Source: Turnera subulata
Taxonomy: Eukaryota > Streptophyta > Magnoliopsida > Malpighiales > Passifloraceae
Assembly (NCBI GenBank): GCA_028386065.3
Contig: JAKUCV010003298.1
Span: forward strand, 1-64,000
Length of the DNA: 64,000 nucleotides
Reading direction: 5' to 3'
The notes under the pieces were generated by a model. It searched no databases. It was not told the DNA's origin and worked only from the letters and a program-made list of their open reading frames with translations. The position numbers were made by a program, and so were the translations under genes. This document shows, one piece after another, positions 47,769-57,754 of this stretch. Within the stretch, counting starts at the first letter, position 1. Each line of letters opens with the position of its first letter.

Positions 47769-48000
47769 ATTTCCCCCTTTTTTATAATGACAAGCAAATA
47801 AGAGTATATGCCAAGTTTTATGAATTGATAAGTGAGGTTAATTCCCCCTATGTGTGTTCAAACTGTGATTCCCCCTAACTTGGTGCTTATACTTCTTCTT
47901 TTCTTCCCGCTTTTGGCATTAGCAAAAAAATAGCAATAGGAAACATTTTATTGAATTTAAAAAGACATAAGCATAACAAGAGATAAGAGAAAGTTGGGTC
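47769..48000 (-). other. purine tracts and 3' untranslated region of family A copy 2
   Basis: Read on the minus strand there are AAAAAAGGGGGAAAT against the LTR (47783-47769) and two more AGGGGGA tracts at ~47849-47843 and ~47876-47870. Nothing coding. Confidence 0.65.
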
Positions 48001-49162
48001 TTAGTTCCCATCATTGTCATCATCATCATCATCATCCTCTTCTTCTTCATTAGCTCCTTCTTCACCATCCTCAACATCCATTGGAGTGAAGTCCTCATCA
48101 TCATTATCATCTTCATCTTCAAAATTGTAGCCATGAAGTGTGGTGTGATATGGTGGAGGATCGTAATTTACACGGGCAAAGTAAGACCGAAGAGAGTGGC
48201 CTTGTCTTTGCACTTCTGTGTCAATCCTCTCTATTGCTCGGCTCATGCTTGTCATCCATAAGTGAAGGCCGTGGATGGAGTCAGCAATGGACTCAAGAGT
48301 GACTCCGGAGGTTCGGCGTCGAGAAGGGGCTGCACGGGAGCTTTCTGCTTGGGCAGTCCCTGGAGCTTGCTCGGAAGATTGGCCGGGCCTTGGTTCTTCC
48401 ACAGATTTTTCGGTGCGGAAAGTAGCATCACTTATCGCCCATATTTTTGTGTGAGGAACCTGTGCGCCTTGCCGAGCATCAACACCTGCATTCAATAAAA
48501 TATCCAAGACCAATAATGGATAGGGCAATGGATGGTCGGTGTATGCGGATGCATATTCCGACATGTGCATGAGCACAAATCGTGCCCAATTGATTGGTGC
48601 ATGGTGGATGATGGCATGTAGGACTTTCACATCTTCAACGGATAAGACGGTGTGATTTCTGTCTCTTGGCTTGATGACCCGGGTGAGAAGGTAGAATAGA
48701 ACTCGATACTCCGGGTTAATGGAATGGATGGTTGGCCTCCCGGATTTGTGACGAAGAAGGGTTGTGAAGCCAAGCTCACTCAGGAAGGGTGGTTCATGGA
48801 TGGTGGCCCAATGATCACCTCCCTAGGATGCAATATCGTCTCCCTGAAAAGGCAAGCCAGCAAGCACCCCGAATTCTTCCAATGTCATGGTAATAGATAC
48901 TCTATTGACACTAGCGGAAAAGGTGTTACCATCTCGTCGGAGAGTGGAGTAGAATGCTCGGACGAATTCAGCACTATATTTGAGCAATTGAGCGCTTGGA
49001 GAAGAGAGACAGGAAGTTATGGAGTTCGGCTTTGGTAGAGAACCAAATTGAGGTGCCTTCCACTGTAAATTGAGGAGCTGAGCTTGAAGAGCCTCCTCTT
49101 TGCTTTGATGGTCTCTCCTTAGCAGGATATTTGCCCTTGGAAGATTTCTTCCCACCTGCCAT
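48001..49162 (-). pseudogene. third (env-like) ORF of family A Copia element
   Basis: The start is MAGGKKSSKGKYPAKERPSK (49162), a basic low-complexity leader. After one frameshift (~48985-49010) comes AEFVRAFYSTLR, VNRVSITMTLEEFGVLAGLP, then AIIHHAPINWARFVLMHM and LPYPLLVLDILLNAGV, resembling the 'putative plant transposon protein' domain. The C-terminus is a Ser/Arg/Pro linker, a short helical segment and an Asp/Glu run ((ATC)n on the plus strand near 48005-48040). A TAG at 48823-48825 lies in the same frame as the rest. It is the same ORF type as 406-2828, but with the acidic run at the C-terminus. Confidence 0.7.
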
Positions 49163-49390
49163 ACTGGAAGCATCGATGTTTAAAACTACTGGGATGAAAA
49201 ATACTTACTGCACATCGATGTTTCGATACTGAACATCGATGTTTAAAGCTGCTGGTTGGGAATGGTATGAGCTGAAGTCCACTCAACATCGATGTTAGCT
49301 CCTCAACATCGATGTTGGACAGCCTCGGGTCCAGGTTTGTACATTAGGAACATCGATGTTCAGTTGAAAAACATCGATGTTTTGCAGTCT
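49163..49390. repeat. AACATCGATGTT palindromes in internal region, copy 2
   Basis: Five exact copies plus near-copies in ~230 bp outside the LTR, arranged as pairs with spacers of 9, 8 and 9 bases. They lie upstream, in element sense, of the third ORF. Confidence 0.9.
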
Positions 49391-49489
49391 CGACTTTCTT
49401 GTTGCCCCTATCTTTTGGCTTAAATGAAGGGTACCTGCAAAACAACTTAGAAAATACTCGGACGCTCATGTTAGTAAAGGTAAGACAAT

Positions 49490-51480
49490 AAAAATACTCA
49501 AATTAGATCAATGTAGAGTCAGGAATTTTTAGTTCATTTCGAATTTCCGAAGAATGACTCTTTCTTTACGGATTTTGATAGTCTCGTCACGGCTTACGTC
49601 AGCAACTTTCTCGAGTATTCCACTTTCTTCAACATGAAATCTCGTATATGTCCTTACCGTAATCACTTTCTGCTTATAAATACCATCCTCATGCTTGGCA
49701 AAGCATTTCTCAAACCATGGACTCACCACTAAGGACTAGAACTACCTCTGATTCGGAGGAGTTAAGTTATACTTTTGGTGCACCTCTTTTTGGTGGTTCC
49801 GATGTTGAGGAAAAGCCAAAGAAATGCCGCAAGCGGAGGAATGTCCCTGGTCATTTGGAAGACACGGCCATATCTCGCAAGCGTCAAAAGAAGCCGGTCA
49901 CCAAAGACACTGATGATCCGAAGGGCTAAGGGATAGCTCACAGTAATACACCATTAGAGACACTGGGGCATCTGAACTTAGCCCTGAAGAAGATTAGCTC
50001 TACTGTGATGCAGATCGAGATGGCCTGTATGGGACTTTCCTCCCAAGTTGAGAATGTCCGCAAACATGTAAAGGAACTGGAGAAGCAAATGACTTCATAG
50101 ATTGCTTCTATTGTAGTATTTTATGAATGAATAAACAAGTAGTTCCTTTTTCTTAATCAAGCTTGTTTTTAAACATAAATGGTAGGAATGATATAAGATC
50201 CAATAAAATCAAGCCTGTTATTAGTAATAAAAAAGAATATAAGTGGTGAAATCACAAATTTCTAGCAGTAATAGAAATCAAATATTCCTTAATAAAATGA
50301 TGTTCATTATTTGTGTAAGCCAAAAAATAACGTCATAATGCACGGCGAATTAATGACAATAATTAGCAACCACTTGTTCATAAACCCCACATGAGCAAAA
50401 AGGGACTATTGTGATTCGTATCTCTTTATTGAAGAGCCTAGATAGCCAGAGTGAAAAAGTAATGCATGTGAGAAGTGAGCTAGAAAACACAAGTGTTTGT
50501 TGCCCAAAAACATGCAACGTGACAAGAGTAATAATGTAGACAGTGGTAAAGATTTTCAAAAAAGAGGAGCCTTGAGGAGCGTATACAATTTGTAGTTTTG
50601 TGAAGAGGGAGGTTTGCTTTACCGTTTATCGAAAAATAGGTAGGGTCTAGACTTTGAAAAATAGGTAATCGTATTTCTATAAAAGGCAAAGCAATGGTTA
50701 GTAAATAATCAAAAGCATTTAAAGAATATACGATTCAGAGAGAGAGAGATACACAAACCACAACAAGACAAAAATGCCTGCTCCATCATCTGTCTTCTTT
50801 GTTGAGGGAGCCTCCTTAAGAAGAAGGAATCGGTTAGCCTATAGCCTGATAAATGAGCAACAAGAGGAACTGCCGAACGAGCTTGGGAGGATGCCTCGTT
50901 TGGTCTTTGTTGACGAGCTCTACTCGTCTCGATTCTTTGTCACACCCATGGAGGAGACAATCTTCCTGGAGCATCAAAGTGCCCTGCGAGCTTCCTTCTA
51001 CGGCTCGGCCAGTTCCATCATGTTCTTCATCTCTGACAGACTTCAAGAGTTTAGGCTGGAGCCTTCTTGCCAGACTCTGAATGAGGGCAGCTATTACCAA
51101 ATTTCAATGACTGCTCAGAGCATTCCTCGGACAACTGGCTTACCACCCACTTGGCCAAAAGCTCGCCTTCTAGTTTGGAGTTGTAGAGGAATCACTAGGT
51201 GCTCCCAAGATTTCACACGAACTTTAAGAGATCTGAAGAACCAGTACAAGCCCAACATGGTTTTTCTCACAGAGACCTTGTGGTAGCCTGGAGATAATCA
51301 CGGTGTCATCCCGTTTCGTTTTCCTCCAGTAAACCGGTTCGAACTTCATGGTCAAAACAATTCGGGCGGAATGTGGTTCTCTTGGAATGATAGTATTAGG
51401 GTCAATATTGCTAATGTCCCTAATAGTTTCTCAGTCACTGCTATACCCAATCGTTAAAACAAATAATAATAAAAAAATAT
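49490..51480 (+). other. insert of unclear origin with LINE-like endonuclease fragment
   Basis: Plus-strand material inside the minus-oriented Copia element. The frame 49717-50100 has one TAA (49927) and ends in a heptad-rich coiled coil (IEMACMGLSSQVENVRKHV). The frame 50774-51286 (170 codons) begins with an unrecognised ~130 residues. It ends LLVWSCRGITRCSQDF and KPNMVFLTETLW, resembling the start of a LINE apurinic endonuclease (WNCRG..., DIVFLTET). After a TAG, GGMWFSWND continues the endonuclease. An A-rich AATAATAATAAAAAAAT tract at ~51463 ends it. Could be a chimeric retrocopy or transduced sequence; boundaries and duplication not resolved. Confidence 0.4.
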
Positions 51481-51972
51481 TTATGCTTTAAGCAATTGTG
51501 TCATCTTTTTATGAATGTTCAACGATAAGTTAGTGTTCCTCAACTTGATCTATTATGCTCTACATGCTGTGCTTGATGCGAAAAAGAAGCCATCTTGTGC
51601 TCTTGGATTTTAACATTTGGATATAAACCTGCTACCAAAAAAAAAATTTACTTCATGCAAAATTAATTTACTTCTAAGCTCTTTTTCAACCAAGGGAAAA
51701 TGGGATGCTCAAGATTCTTCTACCATTACCCAAGAATGATATGTAATGTGCATCAATTAATTAAGTAAGCATTAAGAGCACTATTAAAAGTATACTAGAA
51801 GGGATAGAATGATTTTAACCAAAGGATGAGTATTTTCAACATTACCACTTATCCTTGCATTTCTACAAGGATCAATCAAGAATTTGGATGCTTCTTTGAT
51901 CAAGTGCTTGGAGCATCTGCTATCAAGGTACCAAAATACACTTGATGCCTTCAAGCATACCTACAAAACAAA
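51481..51972 (-). pseudogene. protease remnant and deleted pol of family A copy 2
   Basis: On the minus strand just after gag comes a WYLDS..CSKHLIKEASKFLI-like stretch (~51930-51850), a decayed Copia protease/pre-integrase start, then nothing recognisable to ~51480. The same residue is seen in copy 3 at 59010-59080. Integrase and RT are absent, so both copies descend from a pol-deleted form. Confidence 0.6.
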
Positions 51973-53612
51973 TCAATGGGTTTTTGGTACCCAATTCTTC
52001 TTGGGTCCTTGAGTGTTAGAGACATAATGGTAATGAGCTTCATCTTGTGCCCAATGCCTATGTCTTGTGAAGCAAACGGGAGCAATATGTCCTATTCTAT
52101 TGCAATAATGACAAATAACATTTGGATTGTGCATCCTTTTAGGTTGATAATAGTTACTATATTGCCTATGTTTGTGCATTTTACTAACCTTGTTTTCCTT
52201 AGTTTGAAACATAGGTTTCCTAGGTTTTGTTTCAACTTTCTTCTTCTTAGGTTCATTCTTGAAACCTACTCCATGTTTAGTTGATTGCAAATTACCTAAG
52301 AGAGAATTCAAGTTCTTTTGAGGGGTGTTAAATTTCTTTAGTGTTGTTTCAAGTTCATTAACTTGTTCTTTTAATGTCTCACATGATGAACACTCCCTAG
52401 TTTTTGTTTCAAGACACTTGACACTTTCTCCATATCATTTTCTAGAGTTGCAAGTTGTTTCTTTAAGCCCTTATTAGTTCTAGATGCCGAAATGTATTTA
52501 CCATAAAGCTCATTAAATGCATCTTGCAATTCTTCAAAAGTATAATCTTCGCTTGAGTGAGAAGTACTTACCTCTTCCGGTTCTTCCTCTCGTGCCATGA
52601 GACATAGGTTGGCCATTTCTTCTTCATCGCTATCGGATGATTCATCGCAGGAATCGCCTCCCCAAGAGATGTATGCCCTTTGCTTCTTGTAGGGCTTCTT
52701 TTCTTTTCCCTCCATTGCCTTGGGGCACTTAGGCTTGATGTGCCCAACCTCTCCACATCCATAGCACTTGGGTGGACCGGACGTCTTTCTTCCTTTCCTT
52801 TCAAGTTCTTTCTTCATGAATTTGTGTATTTTACGGGTGACAAGTCCGAGTTCTTGATCATCATTGCTAGAGTCCAATTCAGTGAGCTCTTGCATCTTGG
52901 AGGTGGAAGCTTTGAGAGCTATGTTCTTCTTCTTTGGTTCCTGCAAAGAGGGTATAAGAATAGTAGTTTCATAGGTTAGAAGATTACCTCTAAGACTATC
53001 AATGGTTGTGTTCGATGACCCGATGTTTTCATAGATTGCGTCGGCTTTAGAACGCCATTCGGGAGTGAGGCATCTAAGGACTTTTCTGACCAAGTCCTTG
53101 TCAGAGTAGACCTTCTTGAGAGCATGAAGGTTATTTACGATTTTAGAAAATCGTTCGAACATCTCCTCTATTCTCTCGTTCTCCTTCATTCGAAAGAGTT
53201 CGTAATCTGCAGTGAGGGAGTCGATTTTGGCCTCTCGAACTTGATCGGTTCCTTCGTAGGTGACCTCCAGCTTATCCCACATTTCTTTTGCGGTTGTGCA
53301 GTAAGAGATTTTCCGGTAATCATCGAGGTTGACTGCACAATAGAGCATGTTGATTGATTTGGCGTTGTTTTCAACCATCGTAATGTCTGCAGCGTTATAC
53401 TCCTCCTCCGTCTTTGGCACTGTAGTTTCACCAACTTTCTTCGTCGGAATTTGCTCTCCGATCTTCATGATTCGCCAAAGAGCATAGTTGTTGGATTGGA
53501 GGAAGATTCTCATCCTCTCCTTCCAGTAACTGTAGTTGGTGCCATCAAAGAGCGGTGGATGAGTGGTTGATTGTCCTTCGAAGAGTCCTGCATAATTACT
53601 TGAAGAAGCCAT
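51973..53612 (-). pseudogene. Copia gag, family A copy 2 (one frameshift)
   Basis: The ATG at 53612 opens MASSSNYAGLFEGQSTTHPP and NYSYWKERMRIFLQSNN, the Copia gag N-terminus. UBN2-type helices (YELFRMKENERIEEMFERF) and a first zinc knuckle CYGCGEVGHIKPKC follow, then a frameshift near 52375. The second frame (52311-51973) has CHYCNRIGHIAPVC and ends GPKKNWVPKTH. Two CX2CX4HX4C knuckles separated by a coiled coil are a Sirevirus-like arrangement. Gag forms the virus-like particle; this copy lacks one intact frame. Confidence 0.9.
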
Positions 53613-53653
53613 GGAAAGTTTCTCTCAAATGGTTAAGTCTTTCAGGGAGTTAG

Positions 53654-53665
53654 GCTCCGCTACCA
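53654..53665 (-). other. primer binding site, family A copy 2
   Basis: Minus strand TGGTAGCGGAGC, two bases inside the LTR at 53668. Same variant as in family B and copy 3. Confidence 0.8.
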
Positions 53666-53667
53666 AT

Positions 53668-55221
53668 TGTTAGAATAGGTGCCGTACGCTAGAGGGGGGG
53701 TGAATAGTGTTTTATGGACAAAATCAAAAACTTGCAGGAAATAATTGCGGAATCGAAAGAATGAAGGACACACCGAATTTTATACTGGTTCATACACACA
53801 ACTTGTGTGGCTAATCCACTCCTCCGAGAGACTCTCTCGAAGATTTCACTATCTAGGTTAAGCTTCCGGGTGCTTAACAAACCGTATACAAACCTAGAGC
53901 CCGAGTCACACGAAGCTCTACTCGCTTGACTCACTTCAAGACTTCTCTCAAGGAAAGAAAACACTCTTCCTATGAGTTGCTACAAGGGAACAATCCTCCC
54001 TTAAGGTGTATGAACAACACTTTAAAAACACTCAAACAAAAGCTCTCTCAAAGAGTGGATATGAGTGACAAGTAAAGCTCTATAAAGGCAACTCTCAATT
54101 CTCAAGGAAATTGGCTCATAAAAATTCCAATGTATGTATGGTAATTGATGCTTAAAATGTAGAGAGTCGATTGTTATTAAACAGAGATATAAATCCTCTA
54201 TTTATATGTCTCAAAACATGTATGATCGTTATGGAATCAATCCAAAACACCTTTAGACAAAATAGCATGGGGATTTGAAAAAGGTGTCTGCTCACAACGG
54301 CACAACATCGATGTTTAAACTTAGAACATCGATGTTTGGCCAGTAAACTTGAATTATTTGGACCAACGGTCATGAGAACATCGATATTTACCAAAGGAAC
54401 ATCGATGTTTTGCCAGTGAATACGAATTATTGAGTCCAACGGTCACTAGAACATCGATGTTTACTCAATGAACATCAATGTTCATTTGGTTCGGCAAAAT
54501 CATTTTAAAGCTGATGATTATGGGAACATCGATGTTTACTTGTAGAACATCGATGTTTACTTGAAGAACATCGATGTTCCATGATGATCAGCTTCAAAAT
54601 GATTTTACAGAACCAAATGAACATCGATGTTCTACAAGTAAACATCGATGTTCCCATAATCATCAGCTTTAAAATGATTTTGCCGAACCAAACATTGATG
54701 TGTTCATTTGGTTCGGCAAAAATCAATTTAAAGACATCAATTGATGGAACATCGATGTCTCATGTTTAGACATCGATGTTTTTCTGTTGAAAAACATTTT
54801 TCAAGTGTAACGGTCATGAGAACATCGATTTTTGGGATGCCAACATCGATGTTCTGAGCTACTGCCTGTTTTGAAAGATTGTTTGAAGGCAGGAACATCG
54901 ATGTCTAAAATCAGAACATCGATGTTCATTGCTGAAAAAGCATTTCATGATTGAAAGGATGCTATTGAATGCATGAGTAAAATTGATTTTATTTTGAGCC
55001 AGTGTCTTAGAAGAATTAAGTGTTTAACCTTTGTACAATTTTGAGTTCCTAACTCTTCTTTCTTGTTACTTCAATTCTTGTGCTCTTTTCTCTTTAGACC
55101 TTTGCTCTTTGATTGATTTCTTTTTGCTTCAAGGTTGTCATCAACTGATTTCTTTTTGCTTCATGTTTGGTTTGTCAATATCAAAACCCTGAAATGAGAC
55201 AAGGAGACATGAGTTCTAACA
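53668..55221 (-). mobile_element. family A 5' LTR (copy 2)
   Basis: 1554 bp. The palindrome array at ~54303-54925 has 11 exact AACATCGATGTT plus degenerate ones. TATA box on the minus strand at 54199-54206. Unlike its partner, this LTR has an inverted local duplication at ~54505-54695. Confidence 0.9.
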
Positions 55222-56562
55222 CGTAGGTATGGGGCCAAGAGTATCTCGGGTTGTCTGCCCCGAAATTGACATCTACCGAAGAGTTTTGTCCGGTCTCTCT
55301 CCGTTAGGGTTCCCCAGGTCGCAGATCTCGGGTTCATGCTCACGTCCGAGAATGGGCTCGTTGCTACTTTGATCAAGTGGCCATATCGAATAAGGTACAT
55401 CTTCTCGATTTTCCTTCTTTTCTTCCGGTGTGTATATCTTACTTTCCCTTTATTACCCATGCGTGGATAGGTTCGGCTTGACCCATTTGAGGCGTATCAC
55501 AACCGGTTGGTGGACGACAATGATATTGTTCGCAGCATGGACCACTCTCGATGCGTGATTGGGTACCCCGACACGAAGGTATGGTTCCTTGGGGACCGGG
55601 TTTGTGTGCAGACCACGGGAGAGAGATGGATACCAGGAGATCCACCCCTTTCTATGCGGGATGTTTCAGAAAGAGCAGAAATCCCCGATGAAGATGGCCT
55701 TAATGAGCACATTGACGACTTGGGTGAGTTCAGTGATTATTCGGCCTTCGTCAGAACGCACCTGATGCCTCCGCTGACCACCCCGGGAGCAGAAGGATCA
55801 GTTGCTAATGCTGGCCCTTCTCAACAAAGTTCTGCTTCTAGGAGGAGAAGGAGGAATACCGGGGCGTCTTCATCCACATCTCAGCCTATCCTCCCTGCAT
55901 GCGAGGCTGATTTCGAGTCTTTTGATGATGCTTACAGGCGTTGCCGAGTTCTTTTTTCCGAGGATCTTCCTCCCGACTTTCCTCTATTTCCGGCCGGCAT
56001 CACTTCGGTATCTTTCTTTGCGTTCATGCTTTATGTATGTTTTCTCTTGCCTTTATGATCTGACTGATTCTTTGTTGATGATAGCTCCCAGCAGCCGAGG
56101 CTTCCCGGCTCTAGACATTGCTTGGCCGCGCGAAGGCTACTTTGACGGCTCAGGCTATTCGGATACGAGAGCTGACCTCCTACGTGAGGGAAGGCGGATA
56201 TGCTCGCCCAGTGCCACTACCTCGGAACCCTCGGCCCCATGGACCTGCCATCCCTCCTACTATTGTTAGAACTCATGCCTCCTTGTTTCATTTCAGAGTT
56301 TTGATAATGACAAACCTTGGCTCAATTGATGACAACCTTGAAGCAAAAAGAAATCAAGCAAACAAGTGCTCAACCAAAGTGATCAAGAATTCAAGAGAAG
56401 ATATGATCAAGAGTTGAAGTACAAGAAGAGCAAGAGAAGTTAGGACCCATTTGTACAAGGTAAAACACTCAACTTCTCTTAGGCATTGGCTCAAAATAAA
56501 ACAAGTTTTACTCATGCATTTCATAGCATCATTTCAATCACAAAGTTGTGTTTTTAGTCCAA

Positions 56563-57022
56563 AACATCGATGTTCTGAAACCAAACATCGATGTTCTGTT
56601 TTTCAAAGATTTCCAAAATTTGGCAGTAGGAAAATAACATCGATGTTGGCATCCTAAACATCGATGTTCTTGTGACCGTTGGTCAAAACATCGATGTTTA
56701 CAATCCAACATCGATGTTCATGAAAACTGTCTTTGAAACATAATTTTGCCGAAGCCAAAAAACATCGATGTTGGACAATACAACATCGATGTTTCACAAA
56801 ACATCGATGTTTCATTTTCCAACATCGATGTTCTGGCATAGACCCCTTTCCATCATATTTTTGCGAAGCCAAAAAACATCGATGTTGAATTGAAGAACAT
56901 CGATGTTGAGTATGGAAACATCGATGTTCTAAAATGCAACATCGATGTTCTACTAGCCGTTGGAACAATTATTTAAAAATGTTGGCTAAAACATCGATGT
57001 TTAGATGCAAAACATCGATGTT
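56563..57022. repeat. AACATCGATGTT palindrome array, 5' LTR copy 3
   Basis: Exact copies start at 56563, 56584, 56636, 56657, 56687, 56707, 56761, 56782, 56800, 56821, 56875, 56896, 56917, 56938, 56990 and 57011. Within clusters the start-to-start distance is 21 bp in eight of ten cases (others 20 and 18). The 9-base spacers differ from each other in sequence. The array ends ~95 bp upstream of the TATA box. Confidence 0.97.
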
Positions 57023-57116
57023 CTGCCGTTGTAGCAGACAACTTTTCAGCACCCACTATGTTTTGTTTAAGGCTGTTTTTGGGTGGATTTCAAACGACTC
57101 TATAACTTTTCAAAGC

Positions 57117-57122
57117 TATAAA
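57117..57122 (+). promoter_or_regulatory. LTR TATA box, copy 3 5' LTR
   Basis: TATAAA in the context CAAAGCTATAAATTGAGC, downstream of the palindrome array. Equivalent boxes are at 60356-60361 (plus), 54199-54206 and 46777-46784 (minus). Confidence 0.65.
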
Positions 57123-57701
57123 TTGAGCATTTTTAGCTGTGTTTCAAAGCTAATCAACTCTCAACATTCAAGCATTCATTCCATACATTCATCAAAATCT
57201 TTATTGAGCCAATATCCTATTGAGGATTTGAGAGTTGCCTTTTAGAGCTTCACTTGTACACTCATACCTGCTCTTTGAGAGAGTCTTTTGTTCTGAGTGA
57301 TTATTGTGTTGTTATACACACCTTGAGGGAGGTTAGTTCCCTTGGTTAGATTCACAAGAAGAGGGTATATCTTCTTGTGTGAGAAGTCTTGAAGTGAGGT
57401 ATCTTCAAGCAAGAGAGCTGAAGTTCATGTGACTTGAACTTTCAGGGTTTAGGATTCTTGTGACTAGAATTCCTAGGTTGTAACGGTTTGTTAAGCACCC
57501 GTAAGCTTAACGTAGATAGTGAAATCTTCAAGTGAGACTTGAAGGGCTGGATTAGCCACACTAGTAGAGTGTGTGTGAACCAGGATAAATCGCTTGTGTC
57601 CTTCATTCTTTTAATTCCGCACTTATTTCCTGCAAAGTTTTTAATTTTCGATCATAAGCTATTCACCCCCCCTCTAGCTTAAGTCTATTGTTCCTAACAA
57701 T

Positions 57702-57713
57702 TGGTAGCGGAGC
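57702..57713 (+). other. primer binding site, copy 3
   Basis: TGGTAGCGGAGC, two bases after the LTR, a variant of the initiator-tRNA site TGGTATCAGAGC. Confidence 0.8.
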
Positions 57714-57754
57714 CTAACTCTCTGAAAAACTTAACCGTTTGAGAGGTATTATCC

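Larger units (their letters stand above)
46240..55221 (-). mobile_element. Sirevirus-like Copia element, family A, copy 2 (pol deleted)
   Basis: Two full LTRs (46240-47768, 53668-55221), PBS on the minus strand beside the right LTR, purine tract beside the left one, and a perfect CGTAG duplication (46235-46239, 55222-55226). In the minus sense: gag, protease remnant, an unrelated-looking insert (about 49490-51480), the env-like third ORF, the 3' LTR. Integrase, RT and RNase H are absent. Several CCCCCT (minus AGGGGG) tracts precede the 3' LTR (47771, 47845, 47871), matching the multiplied purine tracts of Sireviruses. It sits in an intron of the PMD gene. Confidence 0.9.
56264..57699 (+). mobile_element. 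family A 5' LTR (copy 3)
   Basis: 1436 bp, TGTTAGAACTC to CCTAACA. It holds 16 exact AACATCGATGTT palindromes (56563-57022) and a TATA box (57117-57122). Confidence 0.95.

Noticed and set aside
56563..57022. CRISPR-like regular repeats with spacers
   Set aside because: Repeats are 12-bp palindromes with 9-base spacers inside a plant LTR, present identically in both LTRs; no cas genes and a eukaryotic context.
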